From NCBI GenBank assembly GCA_030625575.1, contig DAOUQP010000004.1, forward strand, positions 1 to 41,931: a DNA stretch of 41,931 bases, in the 5' to 3' direction. Of this stretch, positions 18,659 to 27,646 are shown one piece after another. The first letter of the stretch is position 1, and every line of letters begins with the position of its first letter. Source of the DNA: Eubacteriales bacterium. Its GTDB lineage: Bacteria > Bacillota > Clostridia > Peptostreptococcales > Acidaminobacteraceae. A program made the position numbers and the translations under genes. The notes under the pieces are model-generated. The model saw only the letters and a program-made list of their open reading frames with translations. It searched no databases and had not been told where the DNA came from.

Positions 18659-19528
18659 TTATGCTAATACCCTTTTTAATATATCACCTTTCATTTTTTT
18701 GCTATCTAAATCATGAAGTACTTCATGTCTTGAATTATATAAAATAACTTCAGTCGTACTACTGTTGATGGATTCTGAATATTTACCCAGTTCAATTACA
18801 GCTTTCCCCATTAATCCTACTGGATCTTCATTGCCCGATGTTAAAATAATTGGAACATTTATATTGGTTAGTTTATTTTCTTTTTCAAGCACTCTTTGCG
18901 ACACTTCAATTAATAATTCTGCAAACCCTATGGATATTGGAAATGAACAAAGAGGATCATTCCCGTATTTTTGAATTTCTTCATCCATCGAAGAGACAAA
19001 ATCATATCCTGTTTTATTACCAAAAGGCTTGTTAAAATCATTAAATACTAAGTTCAAAATCCATTGATGAGTTTTATGGTGAGATATAACTTTAGAAATT
19101 ATACCGACTAACGCTTTAGTCAACCCAATTTTTTTAGAATCGATATAAGCACTTCCTGACAATATAACTTGATCAACTTCAATCTGATCAATCAATAGCC
19201 TGGTAAAATATGTTCCTAAACTATGTCCAAAATGAATAATTTTATTACAGGAAAATTCCTCTTTTAATATCTGATGAGATTCTAAAGTGGAATCTAGAAT
19301 AACATCAATCATGCTTGGTTCCATGACTCCCAATGGTGTATTTTCCCCATGACCAAAATAATTGAACCCACTGACTGTTATGCCGTTTTTATTCAACGTC
19401 TCAATCAAGTCATCATATCTTCCAATATGATCACCCATTCCGTGTAGAATATGAAAACCTATTCCAATCGGATTATCAGGTTCAAAAATTTTTAAATTCA
19501 ATCCACTTTTTAATTTGATTTCTCTCAT
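18659..19528 (-). CDS. Alpha/beta hydrolase (monoacylglycerol-lipase/lysophospholipase-like)
   Basis: The 289-aa protein has the serine-hydrolase pattern of the Hydrolase_4/S33 group. The oxyanion strand is HILHGMGDHIGRYDD (about 27-40) and FGHGEN follows. The nucleophile elbow is GHSLG with Ser103. An acidic residue lies in TSGNEDPVG and the likely catalytic histidine in SRHEVLHD near the C-terminus. It lacks a signal peptide and is probably cytosolic, acting on small esters or lipids. Its ATG comes one base after the GerMN gene stop, with AGGGAG inside that gene's last codons, so the two are coupled. Confidence 0.88.
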   Translation of the reverse strand: MREIKLKSGLNLKIFEPDNPIGIGFHILHGMGDHIGRYDDLIETLNKNGITVSGFNYFGHGENTPLGVMEPSMIDVILDSTLESHQILKEEFSCNKIIHFGHSLGTYFTRLLIDQIEVDQVILSGSAYIDSKKIGLTKALVGIISKVISHHKTHQWILNLVFNDFNKPFGNKTGYDFVSSMDEEIQKYGNDPLCSFPISIGFAELLIEVSQRVLEKENKLTNINVPIILTSGNEDPVGLMGKAVIELGKYSESINSSTTEVILYNSRHEVLHDLDSKKMKGDILKRVLA

Positions 19529-19529
19529 A

Positions 19530-20417
19530 TCAATTCTCCCTTATTGGTTGTTTTAATTCGGTTAAGTCAATCATAAAATTTTCATCAATTTTATTAACTT
19601 TCCACTGCTCGATTATTTCTCCTCTATTTCCATCTTCTCCCTCTATTTCAACGAATTTAACAGTAACAATATCATATTCAGTATAATTTTGCATAAAATA
19701 AATATTTCTTTGATATCCATCATGATAATAAATATAACTCTCCATCATCTCTTGAAAAACATTATATGGATATATTTGCTTTGAATATTCATTTAGTGAT
19801 TCATACGCGAGGTCGAATCTCCTGTTAAATACCATTTCAATAAAAGAAATAACTATATCAGAACTATTAATATCTCTTTTATATATTACTCTTTCATCTC
19901 TTTTCAACGGTTCCATAATATTTATTTCATGAATTTTCTCTATTACTTTTTCTCCACCAATTAAAAATTGAACTTTCATAAAATGTTTCATATCTGTTAA
20001 TGTATTAACTATTGACATTAAGTGAAGATAAAAATTATCATCATTAAAAAAATCATTATTTATAAATTTAGAATCGAAATTTATATAAATTACATCATCT
20101 ATAACTTCAAATGAATCAAGTGTGACATTTTCCGGCAAAACATTTTCAAAGAATTTTGTTTTAGGACCTTTAATTAATTCTTCAAAAATCGAACGTTCGA
20201 ATTCATCATTTTTAATATCAACCGTTCTAATTTCACTCATCAAATTATCATTATGAACAAAATAAAGTTTAGCTGTAACTTTCATATTTTCAAGCGATGG
20301 ATTTATAACATAAACGTCATTATATTTTTCGTAAGTCCATGTAAAAAAAAGTATAATATTAATTAATAAAATACCAATCAATATTGAGAAGATTATTTTA
20401 TACGCATATTTAAACAT
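19530..20417 (-). CDS. Membrane-anchored GerMN-domain protein
   Basis: The 295-aa protein has an N-terminal membrane anchor (about 7-28). A GerMN-like domain follows at about 45-170 (VTAKLYFVHNDN, IFEELIKGPKT, FEVIDDVIYINFDSKF). The C-terminal region (about 195-290) looks like an NTF2/lumazine-binding-type fold and is exposed outside the membrane. No lipobox cysteine is seen. GerMN proteins act at the cell envelope in Firmicutes, in spore germination or cell-wall control. It lies four bases after the sensor kinase gene, so it may be an accessory protein modulating that kinase, in the place taken by YycH/YycI in Bacillus. That role is inference. Confidence 0.82.
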   Translation of the reverse strand: MFKYAYKIIFSILIGILLINIILFFTWTYEKYNDVYVINPSLENMKVTAKLYFVHNDNLMSEIRTVDIKNDEFERSIFEELIKGPKTKFFENVLPENVTLDSFEVIDDVIYINFDSKFINNDFFNDDNFYLHLMSIVNTLTDMKHFMKVQFLIGGEKVIEKIHEINIMEPLKRDERVIYKRDINSSDIVISFIEMVFNRRFDLAYESLNEYSKQIYPYNVFQEMMESYIYYHDGYQRNIYFMQNYTEYDIVTVKFVEIEGEDGNRGEIIEQWKVNKIDENFMIDLTELKQPIREN

Positions 20418-20420
20418 ATA

Positions 20421-21872
20421 TTACACTCCCATATTTTTCGGCAAAACAATGGTAAATTTTGTGCCGACATCAACTTTGGATTGTATATAAATTTGACCCT
20501 GATGCAGATTTATAATCTGTTGAGAAATAGATAAACCCAATCCTGTACCACCCGAATTTCTTGCTCTTGATTCATCAACTCTATAAAATCTATCGAATAT
20601 ATACTTGATATCATTTTCTGGAATGCCAATTCCTGTATCCTCTATTTCAATTGTTAAGCTATCTTTTGGAGAAGAGTAAATTTGCACGTAAATATCTCCA
20701 TTTTCTGGAGTGAATTTTATCGCATTACCCAATATATTGATTATCGCCTGTTTAATTTTATCTTGATCTAAGCTTACTTGAATTCTATCTCTTTCGATCA
20801 AATGTATTTTTATATTTTTCTTTTCAGCTATTGGATTCAATCTTTTAATAACATTTCTCAATAAATAATTTACATATGTCAATTTTAGCTCTAGCTCTAA
20901 TTCTTTCTTTTCCATATCAACCAAATAAAGCAACGAGTCGATTATTTTGTTTAATCTATCTACTTCAGAATCAATATCTTGTAAAAAATCTGTTACAACT
21001 TCTTTGGGTATATCTTTCTTGCTTGCCAATAAAGTCTCTGAAATTATCTTTATTGATGTCAGCGGTGTTCTAAGTTCATGAGAAACATTTGCTACAAATT
21101 TTGCACGTTGTTCATCAACTTGATACAATCTCGTGCTCATTAAATTAAATGCATTACCCAGATTGCTAATTTCATCGGTGCTGGTAATTCTTATTTTCTT
21201 ACGAAAATCTCCCATTGTAATCGATCTGACAGCTTCCGTCATTCTTTCTATTGGTCTTGATAGAACATCTGAAATAATAAAACTTACTAAACCCGTTATC
21301 AACATACCGACGAGAGATATTAATATTACTTTTTTCATTGTAGAATTAATACTAACAAATATATCATCAGCATTCTTTGAAATAAATATAGATCCTAATA
21401 CATTGGAATCTTTATTTGTAATAGGAACACTGACATACATAGTTTTACCTACATCTTTAATATTATAAAGATTGGCATTGCTGGCACCAGTTAATGCTAT
21501 ATCTATTTCTCTTAATTTATCAATAATAAATCCTTTTAGTACATCATGTGAATCAATAACAACTTCTTTTTCTTTATTTAAAATCAATATTCTAGAATCG
21601 AGTTTTAAACTCATTTCTTTGACATACTCAGAAACATAATTAAATACAGCCTCTTTTTCTAGGTTGTCATAATCTTTTGATATTTGATTAGATAAAATAC
21701 TTCCCTGTGTTAGTAAATTTATCTTAATTTCATCAATATAATCGTTAAATAATGACTGATAAAAAATATTCAACATCATAAAGATTGAAATTAGTAGCAA
21801 TAATAAATAGGTGGAAACAAGTTTCCACCTAATGCTAACAAATTTCCTACTAATCCCTAAAATAGTATCCAA
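20421..21872 (-). CDS. Sensor histidine kinase, WalK-like (partner of the adjacent response regulator)
   Basis: The 483-aa protein has TM1 (about 17-37), an extracellular sensor of about 145 residues, TM2 (about 182-203) and HAMP (about 203-256). The HisKA box is NVSHELRTPLTS with His265. The ATPase domain has an N box (NILGNAIKFTP), G1 (EDTGIGIP), F box (FDRFYRVD) and G2 (GGTGLGLS). No PAS domain lies between HAMP and HisKA, unlike Bacillus WalK. The likely start is TTG at 21872, overlapping the regulator gene by 23 bases; GGGGAG lies directly before it, which is tight, and no better start precedes TM1. It phosphorylates the regulator in response to envelope signals. Confidence 0.92.
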   Translation of the reverse strand: MDTILGISRKFVSIRWKLVSTYLLLLLISIFMMLNIFYQSLFNDYIDEIKINLLTQGSILSNQISKDYDNLEKEAVFNYVSEYVKEMSLKLDSRILILNKEKEVVIDSHDVLKGFIIDKLREIDIALTGASNANLYNIKDVGKTMYVSVPITNKDSNVLGSIFISKNADDIFVSINSTMKKVILISLVGMLITGLVSFIISDVLSRPIERMTEAVRSITMGDFRKKIRITSTDEISNLGNAFNLMSTRLYQVDEQRAKFVANVSHELRTPLTSIKIISETLLASKKDIPKEVVTDFLQDIDSEVDRLNKIIDSLLYLVDMEKKELELELKLTYVNYLLRNVIKRLNPIAEKKNIKIHLIERDRIQVSLDQDKIKQAIINILGNAIKFTPENGDIYVQIYSSPKDSLTIEIEDTGIGIPENDIKYIFDRFYRVDESRARNSGGTGLGLSISQQIINLHQGQIYIQSKVDVGTKFTIVLPKNMGV

Positions 21873-22530
21873 CTCCCCATTTGGTCAATATATATTCAGG
21901 GTGTGAAGAATCACTCTCGATTTTTTCTCTTAGTCTTCTAACATGAACATCAACGGTACGAACATCTCCAAAATATTCATAACCCCAAATAATCTCCAAT
22001 AATTCTTCTCTTGAAAAAACTTTATTTTGATTTATTATTAGCAAAAGCAATAAGTCGAATTCTTTAGCAGTTAGATTAATTTCTTCTCCTTTGATCATCA
22101 CCTTGCGACCCAAAGTATTAATTACAAAGTCACTAATCACAATTTCTGGAGTTTTATGAATTTCACCAATATTAACTCTTCGCAAAACAGCTTTTATCCT
22201 AGCCTTTAATTCAAGAATATTAAAGGGTTTCGTCAGATAATCATCCGCTCCAGCTTCAAGGCCATTTATTTTTGAATCGTCATCACCTTTTGCTGTCAGC
22301 ATAATTATTGGAACATTTGATGTTTCTCTTATTTTCTTACAAACTTCAACGCCATCCATTTTAGGTAACATAACATCTAAAATTATAAGGTCATATTTAT
22401 CAGAATAAAATTTATTGATAGCACCTTCTCCATCAATAGCGGTTTCTACTAGATATTCTTCTTGTTCTAAGCTAAATTTAAGTCCTTTTAACAGAATAGG
22501 TTCATCGTCAACAATAAGTAATTTTTCCAT
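21850..22530 (-). CDS. OmpR-family response regulator, WalR/YycF-like
   Basis: The 226-aa protein has a receiver domain with acidic pocket DDEP, phospho-acceptor Asp52 (LIILDVMLPKMDG), conserved Thr79 and Lys101 (LTKPFN). A winged-helix DNA-binding domain follows, with VRTVDVHVRRLREKIE and the end YILTKWGVGYYF, very close to WalR. WalR controls cell-wall hydrolase genes in Firmicutes and is often essential. The AGGAG ribosome binding site overlaps the selB stop codon, so its translation is coupled to selB. Orthology to WalR is likely but not proven by sequence alone. Confidence 0.94.
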   Translation of the reverse strand: MEKLLIVDDEPILLKGLKFSLEQEEYLVETAIDGEGAINKFYSDKYDLIILDVMLPKMDGVEVCKKIRETSNVPIIMLTAKGDDDSKINGLEAGADDYLTKPFNILELKARIKAVLRRVNIGEIHKTPEIVISDFVINTLGRKVMIKGEEINLTAKEFDLLLLLIINQNKVFSREELLEIIWGYEYFGDVRTVDVHVRRLREKIESDSSHPEYILTKWGVGYYFRD

Positions 22531-22542
22531 ATTTACACACTC

Positions 22543-24432
22543 CTAATAAAGTATTCTATAGTCGTCAACTCTTTTAGTCACTTTTATATCATCAAAGTGT
22601 TCTAAAAGAGGAACTGAATATTTTCTAGAAATATCCATAAAATCTTTTAAATCTTTTACCCTAATTAATTTATTTTCCTTTATATATGATATTATATCTT
22701 TTTTAGCTAATAAATAAAAATCTTTTTCAAAAATCATTTCACTATTTATTTTAATCAACAATCCTTCATTTATTAAAATATTAATGATTTCATACTCTTT
22801 TTTAGAATACTGACTCTGCAATTGCTTAATTGTAGGTGGTTTAAGTCCGGATTCTTTAAATACCTTTAAGATTTCATCTTTTTTAATCATTTGTTCTTTT
22901 GATAATCTTATTTTAAAATTTGCTAATGCGATTGTTCCATTATTGCTTTTTACAATGCCGTTTACAACAAAATAATTCAACATAGCATCAAATTGATTCT
23001 TTTTTATATCACTTAAAAATTTACTTCTTATTTCTTCTTGATTCACACCGTTTTTTAAAGGATTTTTATCATGATATTCATTTAAAAATATTACAATTTC
23101 CTCACTAAGCTCATTGATTTTCTCCACATGACAATAATTGTTTTCAACAAGCTGAAGAATTGTATTTTCTGACACCAATTTTTCTAATCCCTCATTTATT
23201 ATTACTTCACTCTCACCAATCTGTTTCATTATATCCACTAAAGATACAAATAATTTCTTTTCCTTTTCAATCATCGATATAATCAACTCATCAATCGAGC
23301 CTTTCTCTATTAAAATCATGGATTCGATAACACTGGAATTATACCTTTTATGTTTTACAGCCTTTGAATCTAAAATGGTTCCTCCGCCAATGGTTTCCAT
23401 TGGTGAATAAAATCTAAGTACAAAACGATCCCCATATTTACAAGCAGTAGGTTTCTCTAGACGAAACTGCGCAAAAGCTTCTTCACCCGGAGTTATCTTT
23501 TCTCTATCCAATAGTATCAATCTTGCTATTACTTCTTGTGTGCCATGATAAAACCTTACTCTAGAGCCATGACGAAGCTCACGTTTAGAATGCTCAAGCA
23601 GTTTAATAGTTACATCAATAATATGAGTTGTCGTCAAACTATTAGGTTTAGCGAGAACATCTCCTCTTTGAATGTCTTCTTTTTTAATATTTGAAAGGTT
23701 GATGGCGGTTCTTTGCCCGGCCAAAGCTTTATCAGTATTTATTCCATGTACCTGAATACTTCTTGCTTTCGTTTTAATATTCTCGGGATAGATTTCGATT
23801 TCATCGTCTACAAATACTGTCCCTTCCAACAAAGTTCCTGTTACCACCGTCCCATGCCCTTTCATGGTAAAAACACGATCGACATTCAATCTGAATGGAG
23901 CTTGGTCATTATGTTCTTTAATAGAAAAGGTTTCTTTATCAATGGTATCTGCCAACAAATCCAGATTCATACCTGTAATAGCAGACACTGGAATAATCGG
24001 GCTATCTTCAAATGCAGTCCCTTCGATAAACTCTGTTACTTCATCTGTTACAAGTTCCAGCATCTCATCATCAACCATATCTGCCTTGGTTAATGCAATG
24101 ATTCCCTTTTCAACACCCAAAACATTCAATATGTCAAAATGCTCAACAGTCTGAGGCATAATACCCTCATCCGCTGCAACGATAAAAAGCACCAAATCTA
24201 TTCCACTTACTCCAGCAAGCATATTTTTTATAAACTTTTCATGCCCCGGAACATCAACTATTCCAGCTCTTCTTCCACTCGGAAGGTCAAAATAAGCGAA
24301 GCCTAGTTCAATAGTGATTCCTCGTTTTTTTTCTTCCTTTAGTCGGTCCGTTTCTATACCTGTTAAAGCTTTTATTAAAGTTGTTTTACCGTGATCGATA
24401 TGACCAGCAGTTCCAATTATTATATTTGCCAT
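22543..24432 (-). CDS. selB: Selenocysteine-specific elongation factor SelB
   Basis: The real start is ATG 24432 ([17 protein letters not shown]), giving 629 aa. The ORF-track start at 24525 runs back into selA. The GTPase motifs are [31 protein letters not shown] and TKAD. EF-Tu-like domains II/III follow, then from about residue 370 a series of winged-helix domains that bind the SECIS RNA. SelB carries Sec-tRNA-Sec to the ribosome at UGA codons. It follows selA by four bases with TGGAGTG as ribosome binding site and is followed directly by the response regulator gene. Confidence 0.97.
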   Translation of the reverse strand: MANIIIGTAGHIDHGKTTLIKALTGIETDRLKEEKKRGITIELGFAYFDLPSGRRAGIVDVPGHEKFIKNMLAGVSGIDLVLFIVAADEGIMPQTVEHFDILNVLGVEKGIIALTKADMVDDEMLELVTDEVTEFIEGTAFEDSPIIPVSAITGMNLDLLADTIDKETFSIKEHNDQAPFRLNVDRVFTMKGHGTVVTGTLLEGTVFVDDEIEIYPENIKTKARSIQVHGINTDKALAGQRTAINLSNIKKEDIQRGDVLAKPNSLTTTHIIDVTIKLLEHSKRELRHGSRVRFYHGTQEVIARLILLDREKITPGEEAFAQFRLEKPTACKYGDRFVLRFYSPMETIGGGTILDSKAVKHKRYNSSVIESMILIEKGSIDELIISMIEKEKKLFVSLVDIMKQIGESEVIINEGLEKLVSENTILQLVENNYCHVEKINELSEEIVIFLNEYHDKNPLKNGVNQEEIRSKFLSDIKKNQFDAMLNYFVVNGIVKSNNGTIALANFKIRLSKEQMIKKDEILKVFKESGLKPPTIKQLQSQYSKKEYEIINILINEGLLIKINSEMIFEKDFYLLAKKDIISYIKENKLIRVKDLKDFMDISRKYSVPLLEHFDDIKVTKRVDDYRILY

Positions 24433-24436
24433 AATT

Positions 24437-25813
24437 TCACTCCAATATATTATTAATCGATGATACAATATACTCAAAATCATTTTCTTGTAAAGTTCTA
24501 ACATCCAGTAGTATTCTGTTTTCACTGATTCTTGCGATAATCGGCACTTCTAAATTTCTAAGTTTTGAAGAAATTTGACTTGCAGAAAATTTTGTTGAAT
24601 TTATTTCAATTAATGCTGAAGGAATCACATCAAGCGGAAAAGTGCCGCCGCCGACTTGAGATTCTCCATCTATAATCCTAATATCTTTATTATCAAAATA
24701 CTTCAATAATTTATTCGCTCTCTCATTGACACTGTCATAAGTTTCAGCAATCATTCTTAAAGTCGGTATTTCTTCAATAGCTTTTTTTTCATCAAAATAA
24801 TATCTTAAAGTCGATTCCAATGCAGAAATAGTCATCTTTCCAACCCTTAAAGCACGAGTAAGCTGATTCTTCTTAATTGCATCTATGTATTTCTTCTTTC
24901 CTACAATAATTCCAGCTTGAGGTCCACCTAGAAGTTTATCCCCACTGAAAGTTATAATATCTATGCCTTTTCCCACCTGCTCCAATACGGTCGGCTCCAC
25001 TGAAAGACCGTATTTTGTTAAATCAATAAGAGTACCGCTTCCCAAATCTAAAACAACTGGAATATTTTTTTCTTTTCCAAGTGCAACTAGATCTTCCACT
25101 GGAACTTCTTTTGTAAATCCAAGAATTTTATAATTACTCGTATGAACTTTTAAGATTGCACCTGTATTATCATTTATGTTGTTTTCGAAGTCTTTTAAAT
25201 GAGTTTTATTTGTAGTCCCCACCTCTATTAAAGTTCCTCCACTGATTTTCATTACTTCAGGAACTCTAAAAGATCCCCCGATTTCAACTAATTCTCCTCT
25301 TGAAACAATGGCCTCTTTATCCTTTGCGACCGTGTTCAACACAAGCATGACAGCTGCAGCGTTATTATTAACTACCAATGCTCCTTCAGCCCCTGTCAAA
25401 TCCATTAAAACTTTTTCAATATGAGTATATCTAAGTCCTCTTTTTCCTGATTCTATGTCAAATTCCAGATTTGAATATCCATTATTTATACTTGATGTAT
25501 GCTGACTGGTTTCATAATTTATGATGGACCTACCTAAATTTGTATGTATAATCACACCAGTGCCATTTATCACTCTTTTTAAACTAAAAGACAAATAATT
25601 CGCTACCTTATTATTTATAGTATCAATAATTATTTTCTCATCAACCGCTTCAGTCAATAATTCACTCAATATATTCTTTCTGATTTCATCTAATGTTTCA
25701 TTTATCATCTTCAGAACAATTTTACGAGGATAATCATCTATCATTTTTTGAATTTCATCATGATTTATTAAATAATCTACCTTCGGCAATTGTCTAAGCA
25801 GTGTTTTTTTCAT
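24437..25813 (-). CDS. selA: L-seryl-tRNA(Sec) selenium transferase
   Basis: The 458-aa protein is a full-length bacterial SelA. It is a PLP enzyme of fold type I with the Schiff-base lysine at about 293 (ITFSGDKLLGGPQAG). It also has the typical INGTGVIIHTNLGRS segment and the VVNNNAAAVML region. It converts Ser-tRNA-Sec to Sec-tRNA-Sec with selenophosphate from SelD. It is the first gene of the selAB-regulator-kinase run and has an extended -10 promoter upstream. Confidence 0.97.
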   Translation of the reverse strand: MKKTLLRQLPKVDYLINHDEIQKMIDDYPRKIVLKMINETLDEIRKNILSELLTEAVDEKIIIDTINNKVANYLSFSLKRVINGTGVIIHTNLGRSIINYETSQHTSSINNGYSNLEFDIESGKRGLRYTHIEKVLMDLTGAEGALVVNNNAAAVMLVLNTVAKDKEAIVSRGELVEIGGSFRVPEVMKISGGTLIEVGTTNKTHLKDFENNINDNTGAILKVHTSNYKILGFTKEVPVEDLVALGKEKNIPVVLDLGSGTLIDLTKYGLSVEPTVLEQVGKGIDIITFSGDKLLGGPQAGIIVGKKKYIDAIKKNQLTRALRVGKMTISALESTLRYYFDEKKAIEEIPTLRMIAETYDSVNERANKLLKYFDNKDIRIIDGESQVGGGTFPLDVIPSALIEINSTKFSASQISSKLRNLEVPIIARISENRILLDVRTLQENDFEYIVSSINNILE

Positions 25814-25838
25814 TTATATCCCTCACTTCTCTTAAAAC

Positions 25839-25844
25839 ATTATA
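25839..25844 (-). promoter_or_regulatory. Extended -10 of the selA promoter
   Basis: The minus strand reads TGCTATAAT about 26 bases upstream of the selA ATG. The -35 is poor. It would let selAB be expressed independently of the AbiE genes. Confidence 0.5.
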
Positions 25845-25854
25845 GCACAAAATC

Positions 25855-25891
25855 AAATAGCCAACTCCTTTATTCAAGGTGCTGGCTATTT
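25855..25891 (-). terminator. Hairpin between abiEii and selA
   Basis: AAATAGCCA / TGGCTATTT forms a 9-bp outer stem, with a partly paired inner region (ACTCCTT / AAGGTGC). The better T-run is on the plus strand; on the minus strand it is TTTGATTTT. It probably ends the AbiE transcript. Confidence 0.5.
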
Positions 25892-25903
25892 TTCTCTTGC
25901 GTT

Positions 25904-26737
25904 TTATTCCAATACAGTTCTTAAAGTATTAATTATTGTAGCAAATTCTATATCTTTAGCATAAGGATACTTTTCTTTATATGAATTCCATATTTTCATA
26001 ACATCTTCACTCTCTGAAATATCTTTCAAATACCCTTTTCTATTTTCAATATATATCGTAGTACCCCTTTCTTCTGCCTTTTTCCATACGGCTTCTTTAA
26101 TATCTGCCATATTTAAATTATCTTTTCTTAAAGCCAAAAGTATATACACATCGTAAAAATCTCTTGCTCTTGTATTTGAAATATTTCTAGCTAAAATAGA
26201 CTCTATCTTTTCTGCAAGAATAGTATTGAAATTATAGGCTTTAACCCAAATGTTTCGATCCTCAAACATCAGTTTATAAGAATAATCTACTTCACTGGGT
26301 ATAATTACATCCCCTGTTGTTATATCAATTTTTACGTTAACTTTTATTGTAAAAAATTTAGCCTCAATTGAAGCTCTAAAATCATCATACTCTGTAGCAT
26401 CGTGGATATTTTTTATGTTCTTTAATTCGAATTCTACATTATCATCAATATCCATTGATAAGATTTCATTAAGAATCTCTTCAATACTATCTCTGTTGAT
26501 AGTAATTCCTTTTATTGTTGTATCAATATCTACCGTACTTCTCATATCTATTCCTATCATAGCCGCAATCAAAAATCCACCCTTAAGTATAAAATTATCT
26601 TTGTACTTAGATACAGAAATTCTTTCTAATAATCTTTCCATCATAAAGTTTTGTAGAACAGTATTAGCTACTAAATTATTCTTTTTTGCCATGTTATTAA
26701 TCCAGTCTTTTAGTTGTCTTGGACTACTTATTTTCAT
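25904..26737 (-). CDS. AbiEii/AbiGii-family nucleotidyltransferase toxin (type IV toxin-antitoxin)
   Basis: The 277-aa protein has the AbiEii nucleotidyltransferase core: FILKGGFLIAAMIG, then RSTVDIDTTIKG with the DxD metal ligands (about 66-80). A RARDFYDVYIL segment and a helical C-terminus follow. AbiEii-type toxins transfer nucleotides and arrest growth, often after phage infection. It overlaps the AbiEi gene by four bases (ATGA), the usual antitoxin-toxin order. The pair lies between selA and selD and looks like an accessory insertion. Confidence 0.9.
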   Translation of the reverse strand: MKISSPRQLKDWINNMAKKNNLVANTVLQNFMMERLLERISVSKYKDNFILKGGFLIAAMIGIDMRSTVDIDTTIKGITINRDSIEEILNEILSMDIDDNVEFELKNIKNIHDATEYDDFRASIEAKFFTIKVNVKIDITTGDVIIPSEVDYSYKLMFEDRNIWVKAYNFNTILAEKIESILARNISNTRARDFYDVYILLALRKDNLNMADIKEAVWKKAEERGTTIYIENRKGYLKDISESEDVMKIWNSYKEKYPYAKDIEFATIINTLRTVLE

Positions 26738-27330
26738 GACAACACCTCCATATACTGCCGCATCAATTTCCTGACATTGAAAATTTCTGCATATTCTAAC
26801 AATTTCGCAAAGTCTGCTCCAGGTTCCTTCATATATTGTTTTACTGCCGCGATTACCAGATCGGTATCAAGCTGATCTTTTTTTTTGATACAATCACATA
26901 ACGTTCGTTCTTTATTGTATACTACAATTTTATTTCCATGTGGAGATAGCAAAGTCATTTCACCAATTTCATGGAGATCTTTATGAATATAAAAAAATTT
27001 GTATTTATCTTTTTCTTTTAAGAGTCTCGTATTATATCCAGTAGGAATAGTTAAAGTTAATTGAAATGGTGTCCTATCAGTTAAATCATGTAAAAACAAT
27101 GCAGTTTCATGAGAAAAAATACCCTTCTTACACCTATACTGTGTTACTAGATACTCGTCTTTAATATAATTTGCATCAATATAGATTCCATGTTCTATTC
27201 TTTCAATTTCTCCTGATTTGTTCAATCTTTGCAATGTTTTATTGTCAATTCCTGCTTCAGTCGCTTGTCTTGACTCTAAAACTCCATTATTATTTTTCAT
27301 CAATTCAAAAACTAATTCTTTGTCTTTCAT
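26734..27330 (-). CDS. AbiEi-family antitoxin/transcriptional repressor
   Basis: The 198-aa protein fits AbiEi antitoxins. An N-terminal winged-helix segment (VLESRQATEAGIDNKTLQRL, about 15-35) is followed by IERIEHGIYI and a C-terminal domain with SHETALFLHDLTDRTPF, LTIPTG and KERTLCDCIKK. AbiEi proteins repress their own promoter and counteract AbiEii without direct binding (type IV). A GGGGGGATGG sequence serves as ribosome binding site. A 9-bp inverted repeat overlapping the promoter upstream is a probable operator. Confidence 0.9.
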   Translation of the reverse strand: MKDKELVFELMKNNNGVLESRQATEAGIDNKTLQRLNKSGEIERIEHGIYIDANYIKDEYLVTQYRCKKGIFSHETALFLHDLTDRTPFQLTLTIPTGYNTRLLKEKDKYKFFYIHKDLHEIGEMTLLSPHGNKIVVYNKERTLCDCIKKKDQLDTDLVIAAVKQYMKEPGADFAKLLEYAEIFNVRKLMRQYMEVLS

Positions 27331-27356
27331 AAAACCATCCCCCCAACGTCTTTATT

Positions 27357-27395
27357 GTACGTATACATATTATCATATACGCACCAAAAAGACAA
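27357..27395 (-). promoter_or_regulatory. AbiE promoter with overlapping inverted-repeat operator
   Basis: The minus strand has TTGTCT (27395-27390), 17 bases, then TAATAT (27372-27367). An inverted repeat GTGCGTATA-N10-TATACGTAC (27384-27357, eight of nine pairs) encloses the -10. This is the position expected for autorepression by AbiEi. Confidence 0.6.
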
Positions 27396-27413
27396 CCGGG
27401 TATTTATAGATGC

Positions 27414-27471
27414 CTTGAATTACCATACGAAGCCGAAAAGCCACTTGCTTTAGCTGTGAGGAGAATGTCAA
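27414..27471 (+). mobile_element. Probable relic of an IS200/IS605-family right end
   Basis: CCACTTGCTTTAGCTGTGAGG resembles the terminal hairpin of IS605-type elements (stem-TTTA-stem), in degenerate form, and is followed by TCAA, a known right-end cleavage tetranucleotide in the family. The upstream frame reads LELPYEAEKPLALAVRR, which could be the last codons of a tnpB-like gene. No transposase gene remains. The remaining gap 27472-27619 is AT-rich and shows no gene. Confidence 0.45.
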
Positions 27472-27619
27472 TCATCATATCTCTCCATTATCAATCATCC
27501 TTTTCAATTGAAATAAATGCACATTTCATTATAACCCATTAATCATTCAAAATATACATAGATAATCATATATGACTTTAATAAACATTTTACCTAACAA
27601 TTGTTATTTTTAAAAAAAA

Positions 27620-27644
27620 ACAAAAAAACCGCAGATATCTGCGG
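27620..27644 (-). terminator. Rho-independent terminator after selD
   Basis: CCGCAGATATCTGCGG is a perfect palindrome (27629-27644), followed on the minus strand by TTTTTTTGTTTTTTTTT. It starts three bases past the selD stop. Confidence 0.9.
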
Positions 27645-27646
27645 TT

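Noticed and set aside
23713-24154. 126- and 96-aa plus-strand ORFs
   Set aside because: Antisense shadows of selB, which has full domain support.
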